Shown here: positions 16,147 to 23,737 of the stretch, one piece after another
Numbering within the stretch: the first letter of the stretch is position 1
How the letters are laid out: each line of letters opens with the position of its first letter
Made by a program: the position numbers and the translations under genes
NCBI RefSeq assembly: GCF_000284295.1
Contig: NC_017093.1
Location: 4,960,001 to 5,024,000 of the forward strand
Reading direction: 5' to 3'
DNA length: 64,000 bases
DNA from: Actinoplanes missouriensis 431
GTDB taxonomy: Bacteria; Actinomycetota; Actinomycetes; Mycobacteriales; Micromonosporaceae
The notes under the pieces: model-generated
What the model saw: the letters and a program-made list of their open reading frames with translations, nothing else
Told to the model about the DNA's origin: nothing
Databases searched by the model: none

Positions 16147-17237
16147 CGGAGTTCGGCCCCGTAGTCGTTGTCCGGCTCGCGGTAGATGGAGTGGATGTGG
16201 GTGATGCCGCCGGCGTTCGCGCCCTCACCCTGCTGGTGGGCGAACTCGATGATCAGCGACGGTCCCTGCACCCGGTAGTAGATCGGCCGGCCCTCGGTGG
16301 TCTCGCCGGACCAGGCGAACCAGGTCTTGTCCAGGTTGTTCTCGGCCTCTTCGATCTTGGATTGGGCCTGCGCCGGGGTGAGCGTGCTGAGCCACTCGGT
16401 GATCAGCGCCATGAGCAGCTCCTTCTGCTTCTCGCTGAAGGTGGAGACCTTGACCCCCTCCTCCGCGAGGGTCTTGCCGTCCTGCTGCGCGCCGAGCACG
16501 ATCTCGGTGATCGCGGTGTCCAGCTGGGCGGCCTTCTGCTGCTCGCCGTCGAGCGCGTCCATCACCGCGAACGCCTCGTCGGTCTCCCCCTTGAGCGGTT
16601 CCACGGTGGTGCCCGAGGTGGTGTACGACGCCGGCTGCGCGCCCCAGAGCGTCGGGGCGAGCGTCATCGCGTCGCCCTTGAGCGTGATGTTGACGGCCAG
16701 GTGGTGCCCGCCGTACTGGATGGTCCAGATCTCCGATTCGGACGGTGTCCCGAGGATCCGGATCCAGTAGTGGTCGGCGCCGAAGTCGAGGTCCATCCCG
16801 CCGGACGCCTTGAGCACGCCGTCCCCGGTCGTGATCCCGGTGACCTGTGCGTACCCGTCGGAGCTCAGCGCCGCCTGGAGAATCTTCAGCACCGCCGCCT
16901 GCTGCTCGGTGGAGAGCGCGTCCATCCGCAGGCCGGCCCGGGTGAAGAGCTGATCGGGCAGGTTGGACCACTTCGTGAGGTTGTCGGTGGTGCGCTCGCC
17001 CTGGACGCTGGTCTTCTGCGTGTCGTCGAGCAGCGCCAGGAACGCGGTGGTGGCGTTGAGGACGTCCTCGGTGCCGCCGGTCGAGGTGCTCGTGCCGGAG
17101 CCGGCCGCGGCGGAGGCAGCGGTGGAGGCGGCGGTCGTGGTGTCGGTGGTGGCGCTCTCGTCGTCCCCGCAGGCGGCCGTCAGTGCCAGCAGCAGGGCGG
17201 CGGTGCCGGCGGTGACCGCCCGGCGTGGTGTGAGCAT
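16143..17237 (-). CDS. DUF3500 family lipoprotein
   Basis: A 364-aa exported protein. The signal MLTPRRAVTAGTAALLLALTAACG ends with lipobox LTAAC, followed by a Thr/Ser/Ala linker to about residue 55 and a DUF3500 domain to the end. Typical words are YWIRILGTPSESEIWTIQYGGHHLAVN and TWFAWSGETTEGRPIYYRVQGP. Function of DUF3500 is unknown; the conserved GGHHLAVN and HIHSIYR histidines could bind metal. It directly precedes, and overlaps by 4 bp, the NicO transporter, so a periplasmic or surface metal-related role is a reasonable inference. Confidence 0.88.
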   Translation of the reverse strand: MLTPRRAVTAGTAALLLALTAACGDDESATTDTTTAASTAASAAAGSGTSTSTGGTEDVLNATTAFLALLDDTQKTSVQGERTTDNLTKWSNLPDQLFTRAGLRMDALSTEQQAAVLKILQAALSSDGYAQVTGITTGDGVLKASGGMDLDFGADHYWIRILGTPSESEIWTIQYGGHHLAVNITLKGDAMTLAPTLWGAQPASYTTSGTTVEPLKGETDEAFAVMDALDGEQQKAAQLDTAITEIVLGAQQDGKTLAEEGVKVSTFSEKQKELLMALITEWLSTLTPAQAQSKIEEAENNLDKTWFAWSGETTEGRPIYYRVQGPSLIIEFAHQQGEGANAGGITHIHSIYREPDNDYGAELR

Positions 17238-17312
17238 GCGTGTCTCCTGTCCGGGTCGCCTCGATCAGCACCCGCCCGGACCGTAGTCACGTTTCAACCC
17301 GTTTTTGGTCTT

Positions 17313-18488
17313 TTATGACGAAAAGTCATGCTGTAGCGGGTCGGCGAGCAGCGCCGCGAACCCGCGGTCCGCCGCCCCCAGCAGCGTCGCGTCGTCCGCC
17401 AGCCCGGACAGCCGCAGCTTCGCCCGCTCGCGGGAGACGGGCATGGCGTGCTGGGCGATCCGGGCCGCCACCTCGGGGGCGGCCACCGCGTACACCTCTC
17501 GCAACACCCCGCCGAAGATCACCACTCCCGGATTGAACAGGTTGATCAGGTTGGCGACGCCGATGCCCAGCCAGTCCCCGATCCCGGCCATCGCGGCGGC
17601 CTCGGCCAGGTGACCGGCCTCGGCGTCCCGGATCACCGCGCGCACCGCCTCCCGGCCGGACTGCTCGGGCCGGCCCGCCGCCGCGAGAATCGCGTGCTCC
17701 CCGGTCTCCGCCTCCAGGCAGCCGGCCGAACCGCACAGGCACGGCCGGCCGCCGACCGGGTTGACCAGCATGTGACCGACCTCCGCGCCGTACCCGCTCT
17801 CGCCGCCGAGCAGCTTGCCGCCGACCAGGATGCCGCCGCCCACCCCGACGTCGCCGTGCAGATAGATCAGGTCGGGCGAGCCGGCACCGGCGCCCCGCGC
17901 GTACTCGGCGAGGGCGCCCAGGTGCGCCTCGTTGCCGACCGCCACCGGCAGCCCGAGACCGAGCGCGCGTTCCAGCTCGGCGCCGAACGCCTGGTCGACC
18001 CAGCCCATCTCGGGCCCGTACCGGACCATGCCGTCGCCGGGACGGATCATCCCGCAGTAGGCGGCGCCGACACCGGCGGCCACCGAGTCCGCGGGGGCCG
18101 CGGCGACCAGTTCCCGGCCCATCGTGGCCAGCTCCCGCACCACCGTGTCGAGGTCGGCGCCGGCCCGGGAGCGGGCGACGTCCCGCCGATCCAGGACCGG
18201 GCCACCGAGGCCGACCCGCGCGGCGGTCAGCCGGTCCACCGCCACGTCGAAGGCGAGCACCCAGAACCGCCGGGACTCCGGGAGCACCACGAACGACGGT
18301 CGGCCCGCTCCGGTCGTACCCGATGGTGGTTCCTCGCGCACCAGGCCGGCGGCGGCGAGTTCCGCGGTGAGCCCGAGGATCGTGCTGCGGTTGACGCCCA
18401 TCCGCTCGGCGAGGGCGGCGCGGGAGAGCGGCCCGCTCACGTGGACGTGGTGGAGAAGGGCGCCGAGGCTGGACCGATGTCTACGCAT
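17313..18488 (-). CDS. ROK family transcriptional regulator
   Basis: A 391-aa NagC/XylR-type regulator: N-terminal winged helix (LSRAALAERMGVNRSTILGL) and a ROK sugar-kinase-like domain. The zinc-binding motif is GHMLVNPVGGRPCLCGSAGCLEAE with the expected cysteines. Glucokinase-type phosphate motifs are only partly kept, so it is a regulator that senses a sugar rather than a kinase. No sugar uptake genes are adjacent, so its targets are elsewhere or it regulates itself. Just upstream, GTTGTTAAC in the gap to the GNAT gene is a possible operator half-site. Confidence 0.9.
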   Translation of the reverse strand: MRRHRSSLGALLHHVHVSGPLSRAALAERMGVNRSTILGLTAELAAAGLVREEPPSGTTGAGRPSFVVLPESRRFWVLAFDVAVDRLTAARVGLGGPVLDRRDVARSRAGADLDTVVRELATMGRELVAAAPADSVAAGVGAAYCGMIRPGDGMVRYGPEMGWVDQAFGAELERALGLGLPVAVGNEAHLGALAEYARGAGAGSPDLIYLHGDVGVGGGILVGGKLLGGESGYGAEVGHMLVNPVGGRPCLCGSAGCLEAETGEHAILAAAGRPEQSGREAVRAVIRDAEAGHLAEAAAMAGIGDWLGIGVANLINLFNPGVVIFGGVLREVYAVAAPEVAARIAQHAMPVSRERAKLRLSGLADDATLLGAADRGFAALLADPLQHDFSS

Positions 18489-18583
18489 ACCGTCGTCAAA
18501 CCTATGACATCGGCGGTCCGGGATCGGCGCGGCGGGGACGTTCGTTGTTAACGATCACATTTGCCGGCCGCTAGTCTCCCGCC

Positions 18584-19117
18584 ATGTCCACCGCACCGCA
18601 GCCCACCGGGCGCCTCGCCTTCGCCGAGATGACCGCCGCCGACCTTGACGACATGGCCGCCCTGCTCGGCGACCCGGAGATCATGCGCTTCTACCCGCAC
18701 CCCAAGTCCCGGGCCGAGTCGCTCGCCTGGATCGAGCTGAACCGGACCCGGTACCGCCGGGACGGCTTCGGCCTCTGGACCATCCGCGACCGGGACACCG
18801 GCGCGTTCGTCGGCGACTGCGGCCTGACCGTGCAGGAGATCGACGGCGTACCGGAGGTGGAGGTCGGCTATCACGTACGGACGGAACTGCAGGGCCGCGG
18901 ATACGCCGCCGAGGCGGCGGGTGCGTGCCGCGACCACGCCGTGCGGACCCTCGGTGTCCGTCGCCTGATCGCCATCATCGACCCGGCCAACATCGCGTCC
19001 CAGCGGGTCGCCGAGAAGATCGGCCTGCGTCACGAGAAGGACTCCTGGTACCGCGACGGCACCCAGGAGGTACGGGTGTACGCCGCGGGTTTCGGTTCCG
19101 GGCAGGGGGGCAGATAG
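18584..19117 (+). CDS. GNAT N-acetyltransferase (RimJ/RimL-like)
   Basis: A 177-aa GNAT acetyltransferase. The acetyl-CoA loop is VRTELQGRGYAAEAAGAC, and the C-terminal motif reads NIASQRVAEKIGLRHEKD, typical of the RimJ/RimL subgroup. That subgroup acetylates N-terminal amines of ribosomal proteins or small amines, but actinomycetes have many paralogues and the acceptor cannot be named. It is divergent from the ROK regulator with a 95-bp gap. Confidence 0.88.
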   Translation: MSTAPQPTGRLAFAEMTAADLDDMAALLGDPEIMRFYPHPKSRAESLAWIELNRTRYRRDGFGLWTIRDRDTGAFVGDCGLTVQEIDGVPEVEVGYHVRTELQGRGYAAEAAGACRDHAVRTLGVRRLIAIIDPANIASQRVAEKIGLRHEKDSWYRDGTQEVRVYAAGFGSGQGGR

Positions 19118-19151
19118 AACAAATCCCCTATTGACGAAGGAGAACCCCCTG

Positions 19152-19373
19152 ATGGCAGGCAACGAGCACGAGGTCAACCGCAGCGCGAAGACCGGCCGCT
19201 TCGTCAAGGAGAGCACCGCCCAGCGCTCCCCGGAGAGCACGACCACCGAGAAGGTCGGCGGCAGCTCCGGCAGCGGCGAGCACGAGGTCAACCGCAGCGC
19301 GAAGACCGGCCGTTTCGTCACCGAGACGACCACCGAGCTGCACCCCTCGACCACGGAGACGCAGAAGGTCTGA
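19152..19373 (+). CDS. small protein with duplicated RSAKTGRFV motif
   Basis: A 73-aa soluble protein in which EHEVNRSAKTGRFV occurs twice, at about residues 5-18 and 43-56, each followed by a Ser/Thr/Glu-rich stretch. Short proteins with an NRSAxTGRFV motif are widespread in bacteria and have no established role; this one is a tandem duplication. GAAGGAG five to six bases before ATG is a strong ribosome site and decides the start. A clear terminator follows directly, so it is probably its own transcript or ends that of the GNAT gene 35 bp upstream. Confidence 0.75.
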   Translation: MAGNEHEVNRSAKTGRFVKESTAQRSPESTTTEKVGGSSGSGEHEVNRSAKTGRFVTETTTELHPSTTETQKV

Positions 19374-19380
19374 CCCGGCC

Positions 19381-19407
19381 GGCCCGTCGCGTACCGCGCG
19401 ACGGGCC
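19381..19407 (+). terminator. intrinsic terminator
   Basis: Perfect 11-bp stem (GGCCCGTCGCG and CGCGACGGGCC) with a 5-base loop, followed by TCTT. It starts 7 bases after the stop of the small duplicated-motif protein. Confidence 0.85.
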
Positions 19408-19422
19408 TCTTCGTACTGAAGA

Positions 19423-20436
19423 ATGGCCGGCATGGATCACAGGTATCTGGGGGCCAGCGGTCTGCTGGTCAGCGAACTCTGTCTGGGCACGATGACGTTC
19501 GGCAAGGAAGCCGACGAGCAGACCTCCCACCAGCTGCTGGACCGATACGTCGAAGCGGGCGGCGACTTCGTCGACACCGCCGACGTCTACGGTGGCGGCG
19601 CCTCCGAGGAGATCATCGGCCGCTGGCTGGCGAAGCGGAACCGCGACGACCTGGTGATCGCCACCAAGGGATTCTGGGCCACCGGCGGCCGGCCCAACGA
19701 TCACGGCGCCGGCCGCAAGCACCTGCTCGCCGCGGTGAAGGCCAGCCTGCGCCGGCTCGGCACCGACTACATCGACCTGTACCAGCTGCACTGCTTCGAC
19801 GAGTCCACCCCGATCGAGGAGACGCTGTCGACCCTCGACGGTCTGGTCCGCGCCGGACTGGTACGCCACCTCGGCGTCAGCAACTACGCCGCCTGGCAGC
19901 TGCAGAAGTCGATCGACGTGGCGCGTTTCCGGGGCTGGGAGCCGTTTGTCGCGGCGCAGCCCCTCTACAACCTGATCGACCGTGACGTCGAGCTCGAACT
20001 CGTCCCGGTCTGCCGGAACGAGGGCGCCGGCATCCTCCCCTGGTCCCCGCTGCGCGGCGGCTGGCTGACCGGCAAGTACCGGCGCGGCATGACACAGGCG
20101 CCGCCGGACACCCGCTGGGAAGGCGACCAGCAGCCGTGGCTCGGGGACTGGGAGAACAGCGTCGACGACCGCACGTGGTCGATCACCGACGCGCTCCTGG
20201 CGGTGGCCGAGGAGATCGGGCGGTCGCCGGCCCAGGTGGCGCTCCGGTGGCTGTCCCAGCGTCCCGGCGTGACGGCTCCGATCATCGGGGCGCGGTCGGT
20301 GCGGCAGCTCGACGACAATCTGGGCGCGGCGGGCTGGGTCCTCGACGAGAAGAGCGTGGCCCGGCTGACGGCGGCCGGTGACAAGCCGCTGCCGTATCCG
20401 CACGGATACCTGGCGCGCTCCCCCCGCTCCCGCTGA
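19423..20436 (+). CDS. aldo/keto reductase
   Basis: A 337-aa NADPH-dependent (beta/alpha)8 oxidoreductase of the potassium-channel beta-subunit-like AKR group. The catalytic tetrad is visible: Asp and Tyr in DTADVYGGGASEEI, Lys in VIATKGFWA, and His in LYQLHCFDEST. The C-terminal cofactor segment reads APIIGARSVRQLDDNL. The substrate is unknown; these enzymes usually reduce aldehydes or ketones. ATG gives MAGMDHRYLG; a second ATG three codons in is possible. It lies just after the terminator, so it has its own promoter. Confidence 0.9.
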   Translation: MAGMDHRYLGASGLLVSELCLGTMTFGKEADEQTSHQLLDRYVEAGGDFVDTADVYGGGASEEIIGRWLAKRNRDDLVIATKGFWATGGRPNDHGAGRKHLLAAVKASLRRLGTDYIDLYQLHCFDESTPIEETLSTLDGLVRAGLVRHLGVSNYAAWQLQKSIDVARFRGWEPFVAAQPLYNLIDRDVELELVPVCRNEGAGILPWSPLRGGWLTGKYRRGMTQAPPDTRWEGDQQPWLGDWENSVDDRTWSITDALLAVAEEIGRSPAQVALRWLSQRPGVTAPIIGARSVRQLDDNLGAAGWVLDEKSVARLTAAGDKPLPYPHGYLARSPRSR

Positions 20437-20488
20437 CCCGGCGCGGCTCGGTGGCAACATCCACTTCGCCTCTTAGGCTGGGGGCGCT

Positions 20489-21694
20489 ATGACTGCTCCC
20501 GACGCCGAAACCGAAACCCGCCCCTGCGCGCACTGCGGCCGCCCGGTGCCGCAGCGCGCCTCCGCCGGCCGCCCGTTCCGCTACTGCCGAGACAACGACG
20601 GCGAGTGTCAGCGGGCGTCCCGCAACGTGCGGATGCGGCACCGGTCCTCGCCCGGCCTGGCCGGTTCGGTGGCCCGCACCTGGGAGGTCGTCGACCGCCT
20701 CGACACCCTGGTCGGCACGCTCACCGAGGCGCTGCACTCGGAGATGTCGCCGGCCGGGGTGGAGCGTCAGGTCGCCGAGGTACGCGCGGAGACGTCCCGT
20801 CAGGTGGCGGCCGCCCACGCCGAGCGCGACGACGCCCGCCGGGACGCCGAACAGGCCGCGACGGCGACCGCGGCGGCCCAGCGGATCGCGACGGCGGCGA
20901 CCGCGGAACGGGACGAGGCTCAGCACCGTGCCGCCGAGGCGCAGCGGTCGGCGGAGGAGGCCGGCCGGCGCGCCGAGGAGGCGGCCACCGCGCGGGACGA
21001 GGCGGTGCGCGCGGCGACCGGGGCGGCAGCCCTGCGGGAACGGGCCGAGTCCGAGCGCGACGCCGCCGTGCACGAGCTCGCCGACGTGCGGAAACATCGC
21101 GACGCCGCGGAACGGGATCTGGCTGCCGCCCTCAAGGACGCATCAGATTTCCGCCGTACGGCCGAAGCGTCGTCCCGTCGCGCGGAGGAGGAGCTCGCCG
21201 CCGCCCGGTCCGCGGCGGCGCGCGCCGAGGAGGAGACCGTCCGGGCGCGGGCCGAGGCCGAGCAGGAGACGGCTCGGGTCCGGGCCGAGGCCGCGGAGCA
21301 GACGGCTCGGGTGCGGGCCGATGCCGAACGGGCGCTCGCTCGGGCGGAGGACGCCGCTGCCCGTGCCGTGGCGGCGGAGCGTGACCGGGACGGGTTCGAG
21401 AGCGCTGCCCGGGACGCCCTCGCCCGGGAGGCGGCCGTGCAGGCGGAGCTGGCGGGAGTGGTGGCGGAGCGGGACGGGCTGGCCCGTACCCGGGAAGATC
21501 TGGAACGGGCCGCGGAGCGTGCGTCGCGCGACCAGGCCGACCTGGAACGCCGGCTGGCGTCAGCCCGGGCGGACGCGGATGCCGCGCAGGAGCGGGTGGC
21601 ACAGCTGACGTCGCAGGTCAGCGATCTGGCGTCGGCGCTGGCAGCGCTCGGAGCGGCACGTCCGGCGGCTGCCCTGCCGTTGCAGAAACCGTGA
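20489..21694 (+). CDS. coiled-coil protein with zinc-ribbon-like head
   Basis: A 401-aa protein in two parts. Residues 10-45 have CAHCGRPVPQ and then FRYCRDNDGECQ, four cysteines that could hold one zinc. From about residue 90 to 385 the sequence is an almost uninterrupted Ala/Glu/Arg/Asp coiled coil with internal near-repeats (ETARVRAEAEQ-type). No ATPase motifs, so it is not an SMC protein. Such proteins could be scaffolds or DNA- or septum-associated, but I do not recognise a characterised family. ATG gives MTAPDAETETR. It has no clear operon partner. Confidence 0.8.
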   Translation: MTAPDAETETRPCAHCGRPVPQRASAGRPFRYCRDNDGECQRASRNVRMRHRSSPGLAGSVARTWEVVDRLDTLVGTLTEALHSEMSPAGVERQVAEVRAETSRQVAAAHAERDDARRDAEQAATATAAAQRIATAATAERDEAQHRAAEAQRSAEEAGRRAEEAATARDEAVRAATGAAALRERAESERDAAVHELADVRKHRDAAERDLAAALKDASDFRRTAEASSRRAEEELAAARSAAARAEEETVRARAEAEQETARVRAEAAEQTARVRADAERALARAEDAAARAVAAERDRDGFESAARDALAREAAVQAELAGVVAERDGLARTREDLERAAERASRDQADLERRLASARADADAAQERVAQLTSQVSDLASALAALGAARPAAALPLQKP

Positions 21695-21733
21695 TGGCGA
21701 GATATCTCACCACCAACCAGCTACAGAACGGTT

Positions 21734-21763
21734 GTCAATGGGCGAAAGCGGACCGCCATTGAC
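21734..21763. promoter_or_regulatory. inverted repeat upstream of rbpA
   Basis: GTCAATGG and CCATTGAC form a perfect 8-bp inverted repeat with a 14-base spacer in the gap between the coiled-coil gene and rbpA. It may be an operator or a weak hairpin. Such a repeat can arise by chance at this spacing. Confidence 0.25.
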
Positions 21764-21895
21764 TACCAGCCCGCTACCGTGTGGGCACCCGATGGTGACC
21801 GTCGAGTGAGTAAATTGCTGATGAACGCGACGGAGTGACCGACATCGCACTACCTGCACTCAACGCAAATTGCCGCAAAGTGGACCAAGGCCCAC

Positions 21896-21922
21896 GGGAA
21901 CACGGGTTCGATTTGCCGGGTA
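21896..21922 (+). promoter_or_regulatory. candidate SigR-type promoter of rbpA
   Basis: GGGAAC, 18 bases, GTA resembles the SigR/SigH thiol-stress consensus GGGAAY-N18-GTT. In Streptomyces coelicolor rbpA is known to have a SigR-dependent promoter, which makes the match meaningful, though the third base of the -10 element differs. It would give a 5' leader of about 150 bases. Confidence 0.45.
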
Positions 21923-21954
21923 AGGGCTGAGGGCGGTTACGCTCATAGCGTTAA

Positions 21955-21974
21955 CACCGCCGATACAGGCGGTG
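21955..21974 (+). other. hairpin in the rbpA leader
   Basis: CACCGCC-GATACA-GGCGGTG is a perfect 7-bp stem with a 6-base loop in the untranslated region about 105 bases before rbpA. It follows a smaller dyad ACGCT-CAT-AGCGT. It could stabilise the mRNA or act in regulation. Confidence 0.35.
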
Positions 21975-22079
21975 GCCGGCGGCAGCCGATATTCCTTCAT
22001 GCCCGCATGGAGGAATCCCGCGGCCGTCGCTTTCGTTACACGAACGAGAGCAGCACCACGAGCGAGGGGAAAGCCGATC

Positions 22080-22418
22080 ATGGGCGAACGCATGCTGCGC
22101 GGCAGCCGTCTTGGCGCAGTCAGCTACGAGTCCGACCGTAACACCGAGCTGGCGCCCCGACAGACCCGTGAGTACCTGTGCGTCAAGGGTCACCAGTTCG
22201 AGGTCCCGTTCGCCGTCGACGCCGAGGTGCCCACCACCTGGGAGTGCAAGTTCGACGGCAGTGTCGCCCGGCTGATCGACGGCAGCGAGCCGGAGCAGAA
22301 GAAGGCCAAGCCGCCGCGCACGCACTGGGACATGCTGCTCGAGCGGCGCTCCATCGCCGAACTCGAGGACATCCTCAACGAGCGGCTCCAGGAAGTCCGC
22401 ACCCGCCGCGGGCGGTAG
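22080..22418 (+). CDS. rbpA: RNA polymerase-binding protein RbpA
   Basis: RbpA, 112 aa, an actinobacteria-specific transcription factor that binds RNA polymerase and the principal sigma factor and stabilises the open promoter complex. The sequence has the N-terminal tail (GSRLGAVSYESDR), the core domain with Cys/His positions YLCVKGHQFEVPF and TTWECKFDG, and the sigma-interaction domain ending LEDILNERLQEVR. The longer frame upstream lacks family similarity; ATG after GAGGGGAAAGCC is the start. In Streptomyces rbpA also affects basal rifampicin tolerance, notable with a HelR gene 4 kb away. Confidence 0.96.
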   Translation: MGERMLRGSRLGAVSYESDRNTELAPRQTREYLCVKGHQFEVPFAVDAEVPTTWECKFDGSVARLIDGSEPEQKKAKPPRTHWDMLLERRSIAELEDILNERLQEVRTRRGR

Positions 22419-22436
22419 TCACCCAGCAGCACAGTC

Positions 22437-22473
22437 GTCGGAGGGCCACCCGGTTACCGGGTGGCCCTCCGAC
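22437..22473 (+). terminator. rbpA terminator
   Basis: A perfect 17-bp stem (left arm GTCGGAGGGCCACCCGG) with a TTA loop, 18 bases after the rbpA stop. There is no T tract, as is common in high-GC actinomycetes. Confidence 0.9.
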
Positions 22474-22649
22474 GTATGGCCCCGGTCTGCCGCTGACAGC
22501 CCGACGCAGGTCCCCGGCAACCACCGGCCCTCCGCCGCATGCCCTGGTTGGCACTGGTCGTCCGCCGTAGGTCCACGGTCCAGGTGATCACCCGACGCAC
22601 GCGCACGGCGGAAGCGCCCCGAACCGCACCACACGCCTTCCCCCGCCCT

Positions 22650-22733
22650 CGTCACCCCGCCGACCCACGCCGTCACCCCGCCGGCCCACGCCGTCACCCC
22701 GCCGACCCACGCCGTCACCCCGCTGAACCGCGC
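22650..22733. repeat. 21-bp tandem repeat array
   Basis: Four units of 21 bp beginning CGTCACCCCGCCGACCCACG; the first three differ by one base and the fourth is diverged. The period is a multiple of three, but no coding frame through it is convincing. Confidence 0.9.
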
Positions 22734-22777
22734 CGCCATGGGAGCCTGGATTTCCAAGATCTGCTCACCCGCGAGCC

Positions 22778-22894
22778 GAGCCGTAGCTCCAGCAGGTAAC
22801 AGGCGCGTTTTAACCGGTCTCAGCTACGGCGCGGGCGGGCGAGCCGTGGCTGAGATCGGAATAGCGGGCTTTTAACCTGCTCTGGCTACGGCTC
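22778..22894. repeat. two tandem REP-like palindromic units
   Basis: Each unit is about 55-60 bp, bounded by GAGCCGTAGCT-type left arms (22778, 22841) and AGCTACGGC-type right arms (ending 22832, 22894). In the first unit GCCGTAGCT pairs perfectly with AGCTACGGC. Each unit carries an internal TTTTAACC, unusually AT-rich here. The outer arms of the pair are also reverse complements of each other, so the region can fold as two hairpins or one large cruciform, as in paired REP elements. Confidence 0.75.
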
Positions 22895-23161
22895 GGGGCA
22901 GGATCGCCTCGATGGACAGTCCGCCATCGCCACGGCACACGCGTGGCGCGCCCTCAGCACGATGAGCCCTCGAAAGCCGCAAGAACGGGGGGGCCGCGCA
23001 ACATCAGCGCGACCCGCGCGTGGCCCGACGCGGCGCGACACGACGCGACACGCGGCGGCGCGGCGGCGCGGCGGCGCGGCATGAGCGCCACCAACCACGC
23101 CTGCGCGGCGTGGGCCACGGCCACGGCGTGGGCGAAGACCCGGGTGCCGCGCGTCCCCGCG

Positions 23162-23680
23162 TCAGCGGATGATTTCGCCCTCGATGGCCGGCGGCGGTGT
23201 GCGCCCCGGACCCTGCTGCTCCTCGTCCACGACCACCACGGTCACCGGCGCGCCCGAGTGCACCCGCACCTTCCGCGGCCCGAACAGATCACTCGTGGCG
23301 GCCCCGCCGAGGCTGCGCTCCGCGAACCGCTCGATGCCCCGCCGTGCCAGCACCCGCCCGGGCGGCACGAGCAGGAACACGCCGATCACCCCGCTGAGGA
23401 AGCCCGGCATCGTCAGGAGCAGCGCGCCACCGAGCCCGGCCAGCGAATTCGCCACTTCGGCGCCGGGCGGACGGTTCTCCCGCGCCGCCTCCTGGAAGGA
23501 GCGCCACCCCTTGATGCCCTCGCGGCGCAGCAGCGCGAACCCGGCCAGCGTGAACACGGCGAGCAGCAGGACCGCCCAGCCGGCGCCGATCGCGTGGGAG
23601 ACCGCCACGAACACCAGGATTTCGGCGAGCGCCCACAGCGGCACTGCGAGCGGGACGTAAGCCAGCCTGTTTCGGCGCAT
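23162..23680 (-). CDS. fxsA: FxsA family membrane protein
   Basis: A 172-aa FxsA-type cytoplasmic membrane protein: N-terminal helices at about 8-50 (VPLAVPLWALAEILVFVAVS, WAVLLLAVFTLAGFALLRREG), a conserved GGALLLTMPGFLSGVIG segment, then a hydrophilic acidic tail of about 65 residues. In E. coli FxsA interferes with phage T7 exclusion by F plasmid; its normal role is unknown. ATG gives MRRNRLAYVP. It stands alone, with ppm1 upstream on the same strand 57 bp away, so it could be cotranscribed with lnt-ppm1. Confidence 0.88.
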   Translation of the reverse strand: MRRNRLAYVPLAVPLWALAEILVFVAVSHAIGAGWAVLLLAVFTLAGFALLRREGIKGWRSFQEAARENRPPGAEVANSLAGLGGALLLTMPGFLSGVIGVFLLVPPGRVLARRGIERFAERSLGGAATSDLFGPRKVRVHSGAPVTVVVVDEEQQGPGRTPPPAIEGEIIR

Positions 23681-23737
23681 TCTCGACCTCCGGTGTCACC
23701 GGACCCGCGGAACGGGCCCGAGGTCAAGCATGACACC

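Larger units (their letters stand above)
22419..23161. other. repeat-rich intergenic region
   Basis: This gap of about 740 bp between rbpA and fxsA (convergent) contains the rbpA terminator, a 21-bp tandem array and a pair of REP-like palindromic units, listed separately. The last 270 bp has a CGGCGG/CGACAC simple-sequence stretch around 23025-23080. I see no convincing gene; open frames here have low-complexity products. Confidence 0.6.

Noticed and set aside
17315..17329. ATGAC-GAAAA-GTCAT dyad
   Set aside because: It lies across the last codons of the ROK gene and is only 5 bp per arm, expected by chance.
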